This document shows, piece by piece, positions 1 through 12,362 of a stretch of DNA of 64,000 bases (within the stretch, counting starts at the first letter, position 1; the number at the start of each line of letters is the position of its first letter). The translations under genes and the position numbers were made by a program. The notes under the pieces were generated by a model that made no database searches, was not told the origin of the DNA, and saw nothing but the letters and a program-made list of their open reading frames with translations. Origin of the DNA: Phycomyces nitens (taxonomy: Eukaryota > Mucoromycota > Mucoromycetes > Mucorales > Phycomycetaceae); NCBI GenBank assembly GCA_022702545.1, contig JAHRBC010000005.1, forward strand, positions 930,001-994,000. The letters are read 5' to 3'.

Positions 1-492
1 TTATATATAAACTGAATGGCCAACTGTAGAGTCTTTGAGGACAAGGATCACTGAAAACTAGCTTGACTTTTGCTTTTTTGCTTTTTGCTTTTTGGATACG
101 AAATCTCAAAGTAACCCAAACATTTGCCATGTCTTTATCCGATTCCAATAGGTTCTCGGTGGCGATATGTTTTCCAAAAGATTGACTCGAGCTGTTTATG
201 AAGTATCAAGTACAGTCTTTAAATGCCCTTGGAATTCTCTCTTGGTATTGTTTAAAGACGTACAAAAATGAATCGGAAAATGACGATTGTTCATTTACTT
301 CTTCTTTTTTCTTTTTCTTTTTTACTTTTAGAGCCCTTGAAGCCAAAACACATCATATTATTAATAGTCTCTCAATATATATACACAACAAGAACATAAA
401 GACATGCTGTTTTGGTGGGTATCATTATTTAATATAACATGTATAGCTTAAAAGATAGTTGGTATAATTCATTGGTACATTGGGTCCTCTCC
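1..492. other. non-coding AT-rich stretch
   Basis: I see no gene here. The stretch holds poly-pyrimidine runs (about 300-330) and short open frames without recognisable protein features. It lies downstream of the truncated transposase-like frame at 493-756 and shows no clear continuation of it. Confidence 0.5.
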
Positions 493-756
493 TTAGACTA
501 CTCGGATAAAACGTTCAATCTGAATCTGGCTGTACTTGCTATATCTTCTAGGGTCAGTGATAGTAACTGCCTTAAGGTCCTCAACAAGGCTCTCTACTGC
601 TTCCATCGCAGCAGATTGTGGTTCAGGAACATCAAGATCAGTATGCATCTCAACATCGCACTTGTCGGCTGGCTCTTCATAGTCCATATCTAAGCTCTGA
701 TTGCAGAACAAAAGAGGTTTCTCAGTAGTGTTGTAGTAAGCCAAGTCCATGTCCAT
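493..756 (-). pseudogene. Tc1/IS630-like transposase, N-terminal remnant
   Basis: An 87-codon frame starts with ATG at 756 and stops at 493. It begins MDMDLAYYN, is acidic for about 60 residues and ends TDPRRYSKYSQIQIERFIRV followed by a stop. This layout (acidic leader, then a YSxxQxxRFIR segment just before a helix-turn-helix) resembles the N-terminus of Tc1/IS630-like transposases frequent in Mucorales genomes; that assignment is from memory of the family, not a search. The expected helix-turn-helix (ASAAAKQLGIH type) and DDE catalytic core are absent downstream, so I read it as a truncated copy. The pseudogene at about 49.34-49.92 kb starts at nearly the point where this one stops. Alternatively it could be the first exon of an unrelated gene whose later exons I cannot find. 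Confidence 0.45.
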
Positions 757-943
757 TGATGATGATAAAAGAGCATCGTCTATTGTCCAAGGTCACCATA
801 CCACACAACCCCGTCCATACAATTGATTGGTCCAAAAAAAAAACAGTAAGCCTGTCTTGATTTCAAATTTCCTATATATATACCTACCAAGGTCCAAATA
901 TCTTGTTCCTGTTGTTCTTACTCAAAGCAACCCAAAATACTTT

Positions 944-3097
944 ATGTCAAACAGAAACTACAACTCCATCCCCTCTGATAGAGAGGCCCAGCCCATCGAC
1001 TCACCCACCGTAGGCAGCCAGGCTCCTCAATAGACGCCAGACTAATTTATATAATTTATATAAACCATAGAGACCTCGCCTGCATCGCATAGTGGGCGCC
1101 ATTGTTCTTCTTGTAGCCGGAGCTGCTATTGCAGGAACCACCATTGCACTGGTAGGAAAGAATGAACCTGGTATGTACAGATTTCAATCACCATATGGAA
1201 TCTTTTAATCCTTTGTCTTATCAATCACTAATTATATATTGTATAATAAATAGCCCCTCAAAATGTGATTATGATGATCAGTGATGGCTTTGGACCCGCC
1301 TCAGAGGCATATGCTCGTCAGTACTATAGCTGGGACAAGGGTCTTGGATACAAGGCAATGCTTCCCCTGGACACTATCCTTGTAGGCTCCAGCAGAACCC
1401 AGAGTTCGTCTAGCATGATTACCGATAGTGCAGCCGGAGCTACAGCATTTGCCTGTGCACAAAAGTCGTACAACGGAGCTATTGGCGGTAAGGTCAAGAT
1501 GGATTTGAGCTACTTATTTATCTCCAACCAATACAGTCGATTCCAAAGGAGTACCCTGCGGCACTGTACTCGAATCAGCCAAGCTCCACCGAAATATGCT
1601 GACAGGTCTTGTGGTGACCTCCCGCATAACCCATGCCACCCCTGCTTCGTTCTCTGCCCATGTCCTTGGTCGTGATTCAGAGAATGATATTGCCTCTCAA
1701 CAAATCGGTTTCAACCCCCTTGGTCGTACGGTCGATTTGATGTTTGGTGGTGGAGCGTGTGAATTTACGTCCAACCTGACTGAGAACAGCTGCAGATTTG
1801 ATACTCGCGATCTGTTCAAGGAAGCCAACGAGTCTTTTGGCTGGACAGTCAAGCGAACCCGCCAAGACTTTGATGAGATAAAGGCCGAGGATGTCGAATT
1901 GCCTCTGATGGGCCTATTCGCACCAGATGTAAGATCCCATACACATTACAGACTTTTATTATTTTTTATTATTTCTGGGCATGACCGACCAATGATTGAT
2001 TATTATTATTTACTAGCATCTGTCATACGAAATCGACAGAGATTCGTCAGAGCAACCTTCTCTCAAGGAGATGACCAAAAAGGCATTGAAGATCCTCAAC
2101 ATTGCGTCCAAGAAACAAGGCACTGGGTTCTTTATGATGATTGAAGGCAGCAGAATCGACATGGCCGCACACACGTAAGTCAAGGGTTGGTCCACATGCA
2201 GGTGTATTGAGGTTCTTTGATGTTACAGAAATGATCCAGCTGCCCATGTTCATGAGATCTATGAGTACAACCAGGCTATTCAGGCCGTCAAGGAGTTTGT
2301 TGATGCAAACCCCAATACTGTTGTCATTTCTACAAGTGACCATGAAACTGGTGGATTCACTATTGGGCGTCAAATTGGCGAAGGTTACCCAGAATACAAA
2401 TGGTAACAAAAGGTTCTCTTATAGGAAACATTCTAAAAACATTGTGTATTGTATGTCTATCAGGAATCCCGATGTTATTAAGCGTGTAAATCGTTCTTGC
2501 CAATATTTGGCTGGCGTGTGGCGTAAGGAGATTGACGACAGTGACGACGATTTATCAGCAAACATCAAGGAGTTCTTGGTTACTGTGATTCTGCGTGATG
2601 GCCTGGGTATTGATAATCCAACAGATGATGAGCTTAAGCGTCTTTTGAGCTGGAAGGGCAGTAACAAGTGGACAGAGGAACTTGCCTATGATCTCACTGA
2701 CATGGTTAGCCGTCGTGCATTGCTTGGAGTACGTGATTAGATTGTGTGAACCTTGGTCATTCTAGACTTGATGATAGCGTAATCTAATCAATATCCTTGT
2801 CTTAGTGGGCTACCCATGGACACACTGCAGTCGATGTCAATCTGTATGCCTATGGTTACCAGAGCGAGAAGCTGAGAGGCAACCATGAGAATACCGATAT
2901 TGGAGATTTCATTGCTGAGCAGTTAAAGTTGGATCTCGAGGATGTCACTGAGCGCCTCAAGAGGTAGGTTGTGAATGTCTGTCTATAAAAGATGATCTAA
3001 AGGCGATTTGTATTGTAGCCATGACTCGTTCAAGGATTTTGGAGTCAAGAACATAGAGACCCCGGCCGTCAACAAGCATAAATACCACCACCTCTAA
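944..3097 (+). CDS. PHO8: vacuolar alkaline phosphatase (PHO8-like)
   Basis: Nine exons: 944-1009, 1071-1170, 1254-1487, 1537-1928, 2017-2174, 2229-2402, 2464-2728, 2806-2963, 3019-3097; 541 residues, close to yeast Pho8 (566). It hydrolyses phosphomonoesters in the vacuole. A short cytosolic tail and one membrane segment (about residues 29-50, hydrophobic Ile/Val/Ala) give a type II membrane topology, as in Pho8. Alkaline phosphatase signatures are intact: metal Asp in MISDGFGPAS (Asp66), nucleophile Ser114 in TDSAAGATAFA, EGSRIDMAAHTND, SDHETGG and the late GHTAVDV motif. Introns are 49-88 nt, GT-AG, and the first has an actaat branch-like site. The start was chosen because it opens the tail and TM in frame through the first two introns. 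The gene stands alone; nearest neighbours are 2.4 kb downstream. Confidence 0.93.
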
Positions 3098-3301
3098 GCG
3101 CCAGTGATTATTATGATAATAATGATAATACCCACAAATATATACTTTTGTTCAACATTTGGTAGCCAACAAGGAGTTTTTTTATATATCTCTTTATTGC
3201 TTTTGGTTTAGCTTTGTTTATAGTTTGTGCTGAATGAGCTCTGTGTCCTCCAAGACCCATTTGCTTACATCTTTTTTCTTATTATACTATATTTTAAGCG
3301 C

Positions 3302-3307
3302 AATAAA
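3302..3307 (+). terminator. polyadenylation signal AATAAA
   Basis: An AATAAA hexamer lies about 205 bases after the alkaline phosphatase stop codon in AT-rich DNA, a plausible 3' end signal for that gene. Confidence 0.4.
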
Positions 3308-3309
3308 AG

Positions 3310-5552
3310 AAAAATACTTGTTTTCTAAAGAAAATTATATTGATTTCATTAGTCTTTAAGCCTTGTCGACAACCAACCATATCTATACACACGAACGCAG
3401 CATGGTTTTTGTGATAAATCATCACAAAGAAATTGAAAAAAAGGAGTATTTAAGCTCCATGTACATCTCAAACAAACCGGCCCCTCTCTTAAAGTTGGGA
3501 TACACCACTGTTTCAAAAATAAAATATAAAAAAGGATTTTAGGCCGAGAATTAAGTTTTGTACAAGAAAACAGACATGGCAAGGATTTCATAATGATGGC
3601 GTAAATATCTCATGTTCAATATTGGTTGTATGCTGTACTCGTTCATATATATATATCTATATATATTTGTACATTTAAGATGTTCAAAGCTTGAATATTT
3701 ATCTTGCAAAGAGCAATAGTTGGTTGGCTCTATATTATTAAGAGTATGTCTTGATGACTGATGAAATAGAGTGGGTTTATATTGTGATATATATATATAC
3801 ATATATTCGGGATAATTATCATGGACTAGCATCTATAAAGATACAACTCTACTTGTTACGGGTAAATTATATGATTATTTCAAGAGATTGGTAATAGCCA
3901 AACCTGTTGGTGTTATCTCCATTTTTTATAATCCTTTACCCTGGCAAAGAGTGTATATTTCTTTAAATTTTTTTTTGTTGTTGTTTTATCATTCTTTATC
4001 ATTGACTACTGGACCGGAAAATATTTTTCCATTATAGTAGATATTGAATCTTGGTTTTTACACGGCTATTTCGTATAACCCATGGTGTGTTTAGTAAAAC
4101 GTGACCGTCATTATATCCACCCAACTACCTGTTTAATTCAAAGTACTCCTTTTTCTTCATATCCAAGACAGACAGCTTCTGTTTAGTAAAACAGGTTGTC
4201 GCTTCAAATATACAGAGATAGTTGATGCGCTAATATAAAGGGCTCTTTTATCCATCAATTGTACTATATCCACTTGTTAAAAATGACATTGCGTCACAAT
4301 AAGTGAGATGCTTGATTTCCTGCCTTGTATCATGAATACAAAAAGACTACTTTAACTAGCAATATTGGTTCTTGTCTTTAATCCTTAGAAAATATCCATT
4401 GAGCCAACGGAAAAGAAGTCTAGGTGATAATGACATGTATTTTGCATGGTTGGACAATATAGTATATCTGATCCTGTGCTTGTCCATGTGGTGGTTGTGT
4501 CGTATTCATTTTCACCATTTCGCGTATACGAATAAAATGATTGATATAAAAGTGTTAAACATACAAATAATCATCGTTTTTTTACAAGGGGTATTTAGGC
4601 GTAAAGCATTTTGTTTTATTGGTGGGTGCAAGGCCTGGTGCATTATAGACATATTCTCATAATAAAATGGGAACTCGTCATTTATTAACTCTTGTAATTT
4701 AACAGTTGGCTAATATCAACACTAGAGTCCCTAATGTCAAGGCCATCGTGAATGGCTTTTTTTTTCACATTCTAAAATCCAAATGTTTAAATAATACGTG
4801 TCTTGCTTAGCCACGAACAAACAGGCAAAAAAAAAGGCCTCGATAAGACGGATATAAAATTATCAAGGTCGTACCAGCATCCAAAGTATATAGATTGTCT
4901 TTACTTATCTTGCCATGCTTGCCCAATAGCAGTCTAATTGGTGTGTTGCACTAGTACAAATTACAGTTAAAGATGTAGTATATAATAAATGTCTATACTA
5001 TGAGAAATTTAATAATAATAAAAAATCAAGGGATTGTAAGGATATATAAGATGCAAATGTACTATATGCTTACTAATCTTTAAATCGCATTTTCTTGCCT
5101 GCAAACACATTCCCACCAATTCCATATCCACCAGCAATCGTCTTGTGTCCTGAGGGTGACCCAGAAAAGCTGTAGATGATCAAGAATGACCTTTTTTTAC
5201 CTGTTAATTAATTATAGATTCTATAATTAAAGTGTTGTAAATCAATAATGAGTGGGATTTATAAACACAGCAGTACATACATTTCTATCAACATTTTTTC
5301 ATCCTTTTGACCAAAACATTATCCTCAGCCATCATGCCTTGATTCCTTGTCAAATTCTATTTCGAGTTGCAAGAAGCCCTTTCATTTATTAGAACGCATA
5401 TATTAAATGGTTGCAATACAGACACACCTTCACTCCTTTATTCCAGATTGACCTCCTGCTCATTATAAATTCAACCGCAGATATATATATATATATATAT
5501 TTACATATTTATATTTGACATTTACATTTACATTTGGATTGTCTTTTGTCTA
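3310..5552. other. intergenic, no gene seen
   Basis: About 2.2 kb of AT-rich DNA. Open frames at 3349-3832 (-) and 4372-4662 (+) have low-complexity or hydrophobic compositions and no family resemblance. A TA-dinucleotide tract at about 5480-5500 and repeated TTACATTTACATTT units at about 5503-5537 sit just upstream of the MBOAT gene and may belong to its promoter or 5' leader. Confidence 0.5.
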
Positions 5553-6791
5553 ATGTTTGCCGAGGAAGTTTGGCTCTATGGGACATGTTTCGCTCCCCTC
5601 TTGATATTCTATCTCGTTACCAAGAATAATATCGTCAAACTCTCGCCGACATCGACAGCGTACAATGTCCTCCTGTCAACAATTACTGCTGTCTATTTCA
5701 TTACTCCATTGCTCCATAATGGTAATGGCGGATTACTAGGTCTCTCAGCCATTGGCCTCATGGCATGTTGCTTTTCTGCCCGAATGATGTTTTATATAAT
5801 CGATCTTAACCGTCTTTCGGTCGGTGACAAGATCACTCCATTCTGGGATTCCATCACACCTACTGAACTCACCGAAAAGTCAAACAAGGTCGTATCAGTG
5901 CCTATCCAGAAAGTACGTTCTGATGCAGTATATTGGATCCTTATGGCCACCCTATCCTTCATCATGTTAATCCCAGTCATGGTTCCCCCAGACACATTTA
6001 TCAAAGTATGTGCGGTTCCCCCAGAAGCCTTTTCTCCAAAAAGCTATGCTCATGTCCTGCTCGACTTCCTGACACTACAAGGAAGCATTCCCTTGAGAAG
6101 CATATATTACCATATGGCACTTGGATTCACTATCCACCTGCATGTTGCAATCCTTCTACCCCTGTACCGAATTTTCCGGTCAGAGCAACTACTGGCCTAC
6201 TCATTCCTCTATCCCAATGACCAGACAAACCTAGTCGAATCTCATTATTATGCCTACAAGCGACTATTGGCTCTACCACCCATCTTTGATAAGCCCTGGA
6301 TGTCCAGATCTTCCCATGAACTGTGGTCAAAACGATGGCACCAAGTCTTCCGCCCTGGATTCCAAAGAATTGGATACCTTCCACTAAGACGTCTGTTTGG
6401 CAAATATAGAAGAGCAGGGCAAATGGCTGGTGTGATGGGTGCATTTACTGTGTCTGGCCTAATGCACGAATATGTCCTAATGACCATCAGAGGCTACAGC
6501 AGATGGAACCAGCCAGGCGTCAATGGCTATCAGGCCCTCTTTTTTCTCCTCCAGGGCATCTCTGTGATCGTCACTTCTCCAAACTTTCCACTAGGACCAA
6601 AAAGACTGCCAGCCTGGGCAGGCCGTTTGCTTACAATTGGCTGGATTGCCCTCACAGGCCCATTATTCACCGAGCCTTATGTTCGAATCGATTTCCAAAC
6701 CACAATGACAGTTCCTGTATTCCCTGATCTCGACAGTTCGTATCTTGCTCCATTCTGCCCGTATGGACTGGGGGCGGCGGCGGCGACCTGA
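5553..6791 (+). CDS. MBOAT / wax-synthase-like O-acyltransferase
   Basis: Intronless, 412 residues, ATG start. The protein is strongly hydrophobic, with membrane segments around residues 8-25, 38-55, 62-85, 125-150, 185-205, 290-312 and 330-385. It carries the wax synthase domain layout: SSHELWSKRWHQVF at 253-266 followed by GAFTVSGLMHEYV at 297-308, where His305 is the likely catalytic histidine of membrane-bound O-acyltransferases. The family moves acyl groups from acyl-CoA to lipid alcohols or other acceptors in the ER membrane; the acceptor here cannot be told from sequence. The C-terminus ends in a short Ala run. It is convergent with the alpha-COP gene 130 bases away. It is one of only three intronless genes in the window, so retroposition of an older copy is possible. 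Confidence 0.85.
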   Translation: MFAEEVWLYGTCFAPLLIFYLVTKNNIVKLSPTSTAYNVLLSTITAVYFITPLLHNGNGGLLGLSAIGLMACCFSARMMFYIIDLNRLSVGDKITPFWDSITPTELTEKSNKVVSVPIQKVRSDAVYWILMATLSFIMLIPVMVPPDTFIKVCAVPPEAFSPKSYAHVLLDFLTLQGSIPLRSIYYHMALGFTIHLHVAILLPLYRIFRSEQLLAYSFLYPNDQTNLVESHYYAYKRLLALPPIFDKPWMSRSSHELWSKRWHQVFRPGFQRIGYLPLRRLFGKYRRAGQMAGVMGAFTVSGLMHEYVLMTIRGYSRWNQPGVNGYQALFFLLQGISVIVTSPNFPLGPKRLPAWAGRLLTIGWIALTGPLFTEPYVRIDFQTTMTVPVFPDLDSSYLAPFCPYGLGAAAAT

Positions 6792-6921
6792 GGGGCTAGA
6801 CATCCACAACATTAATAAACTATAGACAAATTCCCTTTCAAGAAAGCTGAGGTTTCCTTTTTTTTATTATTATTATTCTCTTCTTGATGGATTATAATCA
6901 CTTGTTTTTCGTATCTTATTT

Positions 6922-9900
6922 TTATGCCAGTACACGCAGACCGGTTGCACTTGCACCAATCTGGGCAACCTCACACACTGTACACAGCTTGCCTTCTAAT
7001 TCAGGCTTATAAGAAGCCTGGCAGAATGAACAGGTGGCCTTTGGCGAACCCTTGTAGATGGGCTCAAAAGTAATGCTGCAGACCACAAAGGGGTTGTACT
7101 GATCGTAGTTGAGTTCAATTTCATCTCTCAAAGAGCGCTCACATACTGCTTGGATTTGGCGAGCCTAAAAGAATGAATGGTTAGATACCACCACCACCAC
7201 CACTACCAAACCGACTCATAATAATAAATCAGGTCTTACCTCATCAGCGACACCCTTTGGAGGAGCCAATTCAAGTAGACGGCGTGCGAACTGGGAGGCA
7301 GTGCTAAAGTTCTTGAGCTTGAACGCTTGCTTGGTAGCCTGACGAAGGGCGAGCTGGAGATGTGATGCCTGGAGCTGGCAGTGGGTAAAGTAGGCAGCAA
7401 GTTCTAGAGCGTGCTTTACACTTTCTGGTTCAGTACCAGTGGTAGCACGACGCTGCTGCTCTATAGCAAGGCCAGTGAGATATTCACGGCAGATAGTGAT
7501 GAGTTTGGTGGCCTCGTCTGACTCGGACTTGTTGGAAACAACTGTGAATAGAATAGAGTGCAACAGGGTCTTGAACTGGGTAGCCGATGCTGCCAATCTA
7601 CCAGAAGTAAAGAGTCTGTAGGCCAGCTGGAGTTGAGTCGACACAATGTTCTGGAAGTTGTAGACGACTGCAGGCAGACTATTTCTCTGGGTCGATTCCT
7701 CGGGGTTGCGGCGAAGGGAGAAGGTGAGGGTTGGGCTCGAGGCGGTTGAGGCGACATAGACACGGGATGCTTGGAAAATGGAAAGGAAGTAGGGCTTCAA
7801 GGGCTCAAACTGAACAATTCCCACTTGGCGGTTCAAGATCTATAAAAGCAGACAGTTTAGATATTTTGTTCCAAGGCCAAAAAGTGTATTATTATTTACC
7901 TGCATAGCACTCTCAAACGATCCAGCCGCAATGTGGTCAACAGCAAGAGAGCTCTGTACCCAGACAGCAGTTTCGCTTGTGCCAGGGTTAGGGGCAACGA
8001 ATTCAGCAGTGGCCTGTGCAGCTGCCTGGCCAATCTCTGCATCAATATCAACCTTGATATCATCGTCAACATCCCAGCCACCAGCCTCGTCTCCATTATC
8101 GTTTCCGAGAAGATCATCATCCTCATAAGATGGCTTGGTATTGATTCCTGGAATCACGTCATCATCCTCTGCTCCCCAATCACCACCGGCCTCTTCAATG
8201 TTATCAATCTGAGCATCATATGAGAAGGTAGGGGCAGAAATAGGGTTAGCAGTGTTGCGGTCTGAAGTAAAGGCGCCCTCAAAGAAGCTCTTTGAGACGG
8301 TCAATAAAGGCCAGTTGGGATCTTCGAGCTGGACAATTGGCTTGATAGGAGTTGGTAGTTGAGTAGGCATCTTGGGCAACTCAATTTCATCTTCAGTCTT
8401 GCCAGCTGCTGCCAGAATGGCATTTGCCTGCTCAGTAAGCCCATGGGACTTTGCGGTCAGATAGGCAAGAGGCAATTGACCAACGTCTTGGAGAAGACGA
8501 ACACGTTCTTCAATGTCTCCAAGGTAAAGAGCGTTCTGGAATCGAGACATGGGGTCGTTGCGCAACTCTGCAATCTTCATCATCTGGCGAAGGTTGGTTT
8601 CGTTTCCACTGGCAAGATAAAGGAACGAAAGACGGTCGTAGTTCTTGGTACGCTGGTAGGCCATCTCGACAATTTTGTAGTTGCCCTGGCGCAAGGCTTC
8701 GGTGCTAAGCTTTGTCCAGCAGTCGGGCTTGTCAATGATCTTTGCTGTCTCGAGAGCAACATCGAGGTTGCCACACTCCAGTGCCAATTCGAACCGAGTG
8801 CGTTCGTCACGGACAAAGTGTAGTGCAATCTCGGGATAGCCCTTCTTTTGAAGGTAGGCGATGATCGACTGGCCGACAAGGTTTGAGCTGCGAATGATAT
8901 GGAGCACTTCTTCGTACTGGCGGTTGATCAGGGCCAACTTGAAGCGGAACTCGGTGGGGTCAATGGTAATGGAGCGAGCCTTGCCCTCACGATCGAGGAT
9001 ATAGAGCACCTTGCCCTTGATTGCAGTGAGGTATACGGGCTGCTCAAGGGTGCGGATAATACCATTATCACTAGATAAAAGACATGAATACACGCACAAA
9101 AATAAAAAAGAAATCGTTATAGAATATCAGAGACGTACCCTTGAGGGAGGGCATATTTGATGTGGTTAAGTGTGCAATAGATAAAGACACCAGAGTCATC
9201 CCAGGTACCACTCTTGATACGAATGGTCTCGTGGATCTGGCATGTCTGCTTAAGGTTCTTGTCAGCAAGTGTGATGGTATGTTTGCTTAGGAGTGCAACG
9301 GTGCTGAGATCAGCTGACCAGATTGCATACTTGACAGCAGCTACGGCCAGTTCGGTAACAACACGTCGCTGCTGAATATCAAACAGAATCACACTTGTAG
9401 CCGTGGCCAGCAATAGATTCCCAGTACCAGCATAGAACATGTCTGTAACCATTCCAGGAGTCTTGAAAGACTTTGTAACAGCATTTGCCAGATCGCGGAT
9501 CTGGATCTGCTGGTTGATCTTGTCAAACACAGCAAACCTGTTGCGAGCAATAAACACGGCCGCATGTCCATTGCCACGCTTTGCCTCATCGGCGGGTTCT
9601 TTCAAGCTACCGGTCAGGTTTCTTGGCAGGGGGTATAATTCATAGATACCACCATCATGAGGCTAAAATACAGGTCAATGTCAATACATCACTAAATAAA
9701 TAAGGGTGCCTAATATTTAGTATTCCTTACAGATGTCACCAAGACAGCTCGCTCGGCTGGGTTGTAGGACAGAGTGCGGGGCTGGACATATTGCGAGCCC
9801 AGCTTGCGGATGCTGAGAATCTCTTGGTCTGCGGTGCTGGCAAGATCATGCACATGCAAAATCTTGTCCTTGATGTAATACAGCTGGTTCTGGTGGGTCT

Positions 9901-11152
9901 GGTAAGCAGGACGCTCGCGTTCCAGCTTAAACACAATCAAACCGCTATCGTGACCTTTTTTTTTCATGGCATCAATACCCCTTATCCTTATTATTACTCT
10001 TTAACCATCTTGCCACTTACCAGCCGCAAACAGGTTCAGTTCAGGGTGGGCGGTAAGGACCCAGAAACGATCATGGTCGCGCTTAAAGGTCGCAACTGCC
10101 GTGCGCTTTGTCATGTCCCACACACGGATCGACTTGTCCTCACCATCCGACAGAATCAGCTCCTGGCGAGGGTGGAAGATGGCGCTCGAGACATTGTTGA
10201 AATGGCCTCTGCAGCTATCTACCTCCCATGCTTTGGAGTCTGATCAAAGTATCAGTAATTGTGGCCAGAATAAGCTAATCAGCAGCACTCACCATTCATT
10301 CTCCACAGCTTGACCTGTCTATCGTCACCCGCGGATACGATGAGGGGTAGAGTGGGGTGGAAAGATGCCCAGTTGACGCCATGGTCATGACCTTCGAGGA
10401 CATACTTGACCATCACGTCGGTAGATCCAAATAGATCTGCCTGTGAGTTTTGGCGAGAGAACGAATCCTCAAAGGCCATTGGGGTAGGCGCCTGGTTCTT
10501 CTTACGCAGGCCTGATATTGAAAATGAGCACAATGGGTTTCCTTTATTCTATCGACTTACCAGAGATATCCCACACACGTACAGTTTGGTCCATTGAGGC
10601 CGAGACTACGAGATCGTTTTTGGGATGGAACTGGGCACACATTACATAGTGGTTGTGGCCGGTGAGAATGGCGATGCAGTTGCGGGATTGCCAGTTCCAG
10701 ATGCGAATCGTCTGGTCATCCGAAGCCGAGATGATCCAGGGATATTCGTGGTGGAAGTAGACAGTCCGCACATAATCTAAATGGCCGTTGAGCGTAAAAA
10801 GACAACGGCGGGTCTTGTAGTTCCACACTTTGATCTTGTAGTCGTCACCACCCGATACGAACAGTGGTTGGGTGGGATGGAAGGCAATGCCGCGCACAGG
10901 GCCTACCAACAAGATATGAGACCGAGTCTGGCTGGCCGAGACGTACCATCATGCTCATCAAAACGCTCTAAAAGAGTTCCCATGCGGTAATCCCACAATT
11001 GAAGACATCCATTATGCAGGGATGCCAATATCCATGGTCGCTTTGGGTGAAAAGCAATGCCTTTGACGCGATTGCTTTTGGATTCAAACTGATCCCGGTT
11101 GTGAGCGAGATGAAGACGCGCGTGGGGAGTGGTGTCTTACCTTTGTAAGCAT
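6922..11152 (-). CDS. COPA: coatomer subunit alpha (alpha-COP)
   Basis: Ten exons read from the right: 11152-11141, 11088-10947, 10902-10561, 10511-10293, 10239-10021, 9954-9731, 9662-9139, 9070-7900, 7839-7240, 7164-6922; 1231 residues (human 1224, yeast Ret1 1201). It is the large scaffold and cargo-binding subunit of COPI coats for Golgi-to-ER and intra-Golgi traffic. The N-terminus [21 protein letters not shown] is the canonical alpha-COP start; WD40 blades fill about residues 1-310 (repeated VKLW, IRIWNW, VRVWD endings). A second propeller and helical solenoid follow, then an acidic linker (about 850-920) and the COPI C-terminal domain with paired CxxC motifs (CSFC, CTVC) near the end. 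An in-frame ATG two codons upstream (11158) exists; I chose 11152 by family conservation. Exon 1 is only 12 nt. All exons join in frame. Confidence 0.96.
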
Positions 11153-11464
11153 CTGCATTGTGTATTACAGATAGTCTGGGTTCAAGAAGCAATAGGTAAG
11201 AGGATGTATAGTCGAGATGGATGCTTTACCCTGAGTCCGAATAGGAAATAGTTGATGATGAGATGGCGTCAGGGATACTGTAAAGCAGATACTATTGTGG
11301 TTTCTAGCTGTTGATGTTTAGGTGCGACGGCAGGCAAATAATATAAAAAAAAAAGATTATACACGTGTCGTTGCTTCAAAGGCTAGATGGAGCAGAAAGG
11401 GGGGCGGCGGCGGCGGCGGGAGAGGGGAGAGAAACGAGAGGCCAGGCTGGTGTGAGCGTAGCAG

Positions 11465-11510
11465 ACAGCCAATCAGACACGGCCAATGACGTCGCGGAGT
11501 AACGTCACTA
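11465..11510. promoter_or_regulatory. CCAAT boxes and two CRE-like TGACGT motifs
   Basis: Within 40 bases lie CCAAT at 11469-11473 and 11483-11487, TGACGTCG at 11487-11494, and an inverted TGACGT (ACGTCA) at 11502-11507. This sits about 330 bases upstream of the alpha-COP start codon, in the gap shared with the divergent gene at 12363. The arrangement matches HAP/NF-Y plus bZIP (CREB/ATF, Hac1-like) binding sites. Which gene it controls is inference; proximity favours alpha-COP. Confidence 0.5.
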
Positions 11511-11549
11511 CAATGGTCTATTTGCACATCAGTCGCGCCAATCCGCACA

Positions 11550-12362
11550 TCAGATGCAAGATAAGTTACAGGGCAACGCCGTAAGGAACAATCGAGAGAA
11601 GGGTTGCATATTGTTCTCTAAATATATTTAAAGCTTTTGGCTCCCCCCCTGATGGTCGTCTTGGTGCCCTTGAAGAGCGAATAAAACGACTATGTCCTGA
11701 TGTGCTTTAGAGTTGTATTTGCAGCAAACTAAAACTAAAACTAAAAAAAATAAAAATTAAAATGTGCCTTGGAGAGATCATGTTTCAAATGAGTGGGATT
11801 TTGGAGGTTATAGCCCCCCAAACATATTATGAGAGTGTGGTGTGAATTGGCTCGGCAATTTATATGGAATTCCTTGCTTAATTGACATAATTCTTTTATT
11901 TTATTTTAATTTTTTTTGCCAGCATAAAATGAGCCGAGTAATCAAGCCACGTGTAGATTGGAGGAATTCAGAAAGGTGGTTTTTAGGGATTTGTGTCTAG
12001 TATGGATTCCCACGACCAGTATAAGTGTAAGTTTAAGCATAAACATAAGCCATCCTCTTGTTTTGGGCCAAACACACAGCAAAGGGCATGCTTCAGGAGA
12101 CAAGGCATGAGGCGACTGGGGAGCCAAAGATTGGTTCGTCTCAAAAGGAGTTTTTCTTTTTTTCTTCTTTTGCGGCAGGGTCTTTACTTTGCATTGGATG
12201 GGAAACAGGGAGAAATCGACCCAATCGGAAGCGGGAGGTTTGGTAAATGATACTTGCTTGGGCATATGGACTTGCACGTCATGCATGAAAGACAAGTGTA
12301 CGATTTTGATATAAATACCCGTCAGTCAATATTCTCTCCAGGACCACCTACTCTCTTTCTCC
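11550..12362. other. divergent intergenic region
   Basis: Roughly 800 bases between alpha-COP and the ATP-grasp-like gene with no supported coding frame. It contains a C-run and AT tracts. A TATAAAT box at 12310-12316 lies about 50 bases before the downstream ATG and is a likely core promoter element for that gene. Confidence 0.45.
12310..12316 (+). promoter_or_regulatory. TATA box of ATP-grasp-like gene
   Basis: TATAAAT lies 47 bases upstream of the start codon at 12363, a spacing consistent with a short 5' leader. Confidence 0.45.

Noticed and set aside
8359..8823. 154-codon plus-strand frame inside alpha-COP
   Set aside because: Antisense shadow of exon 8 of alpha-COP.
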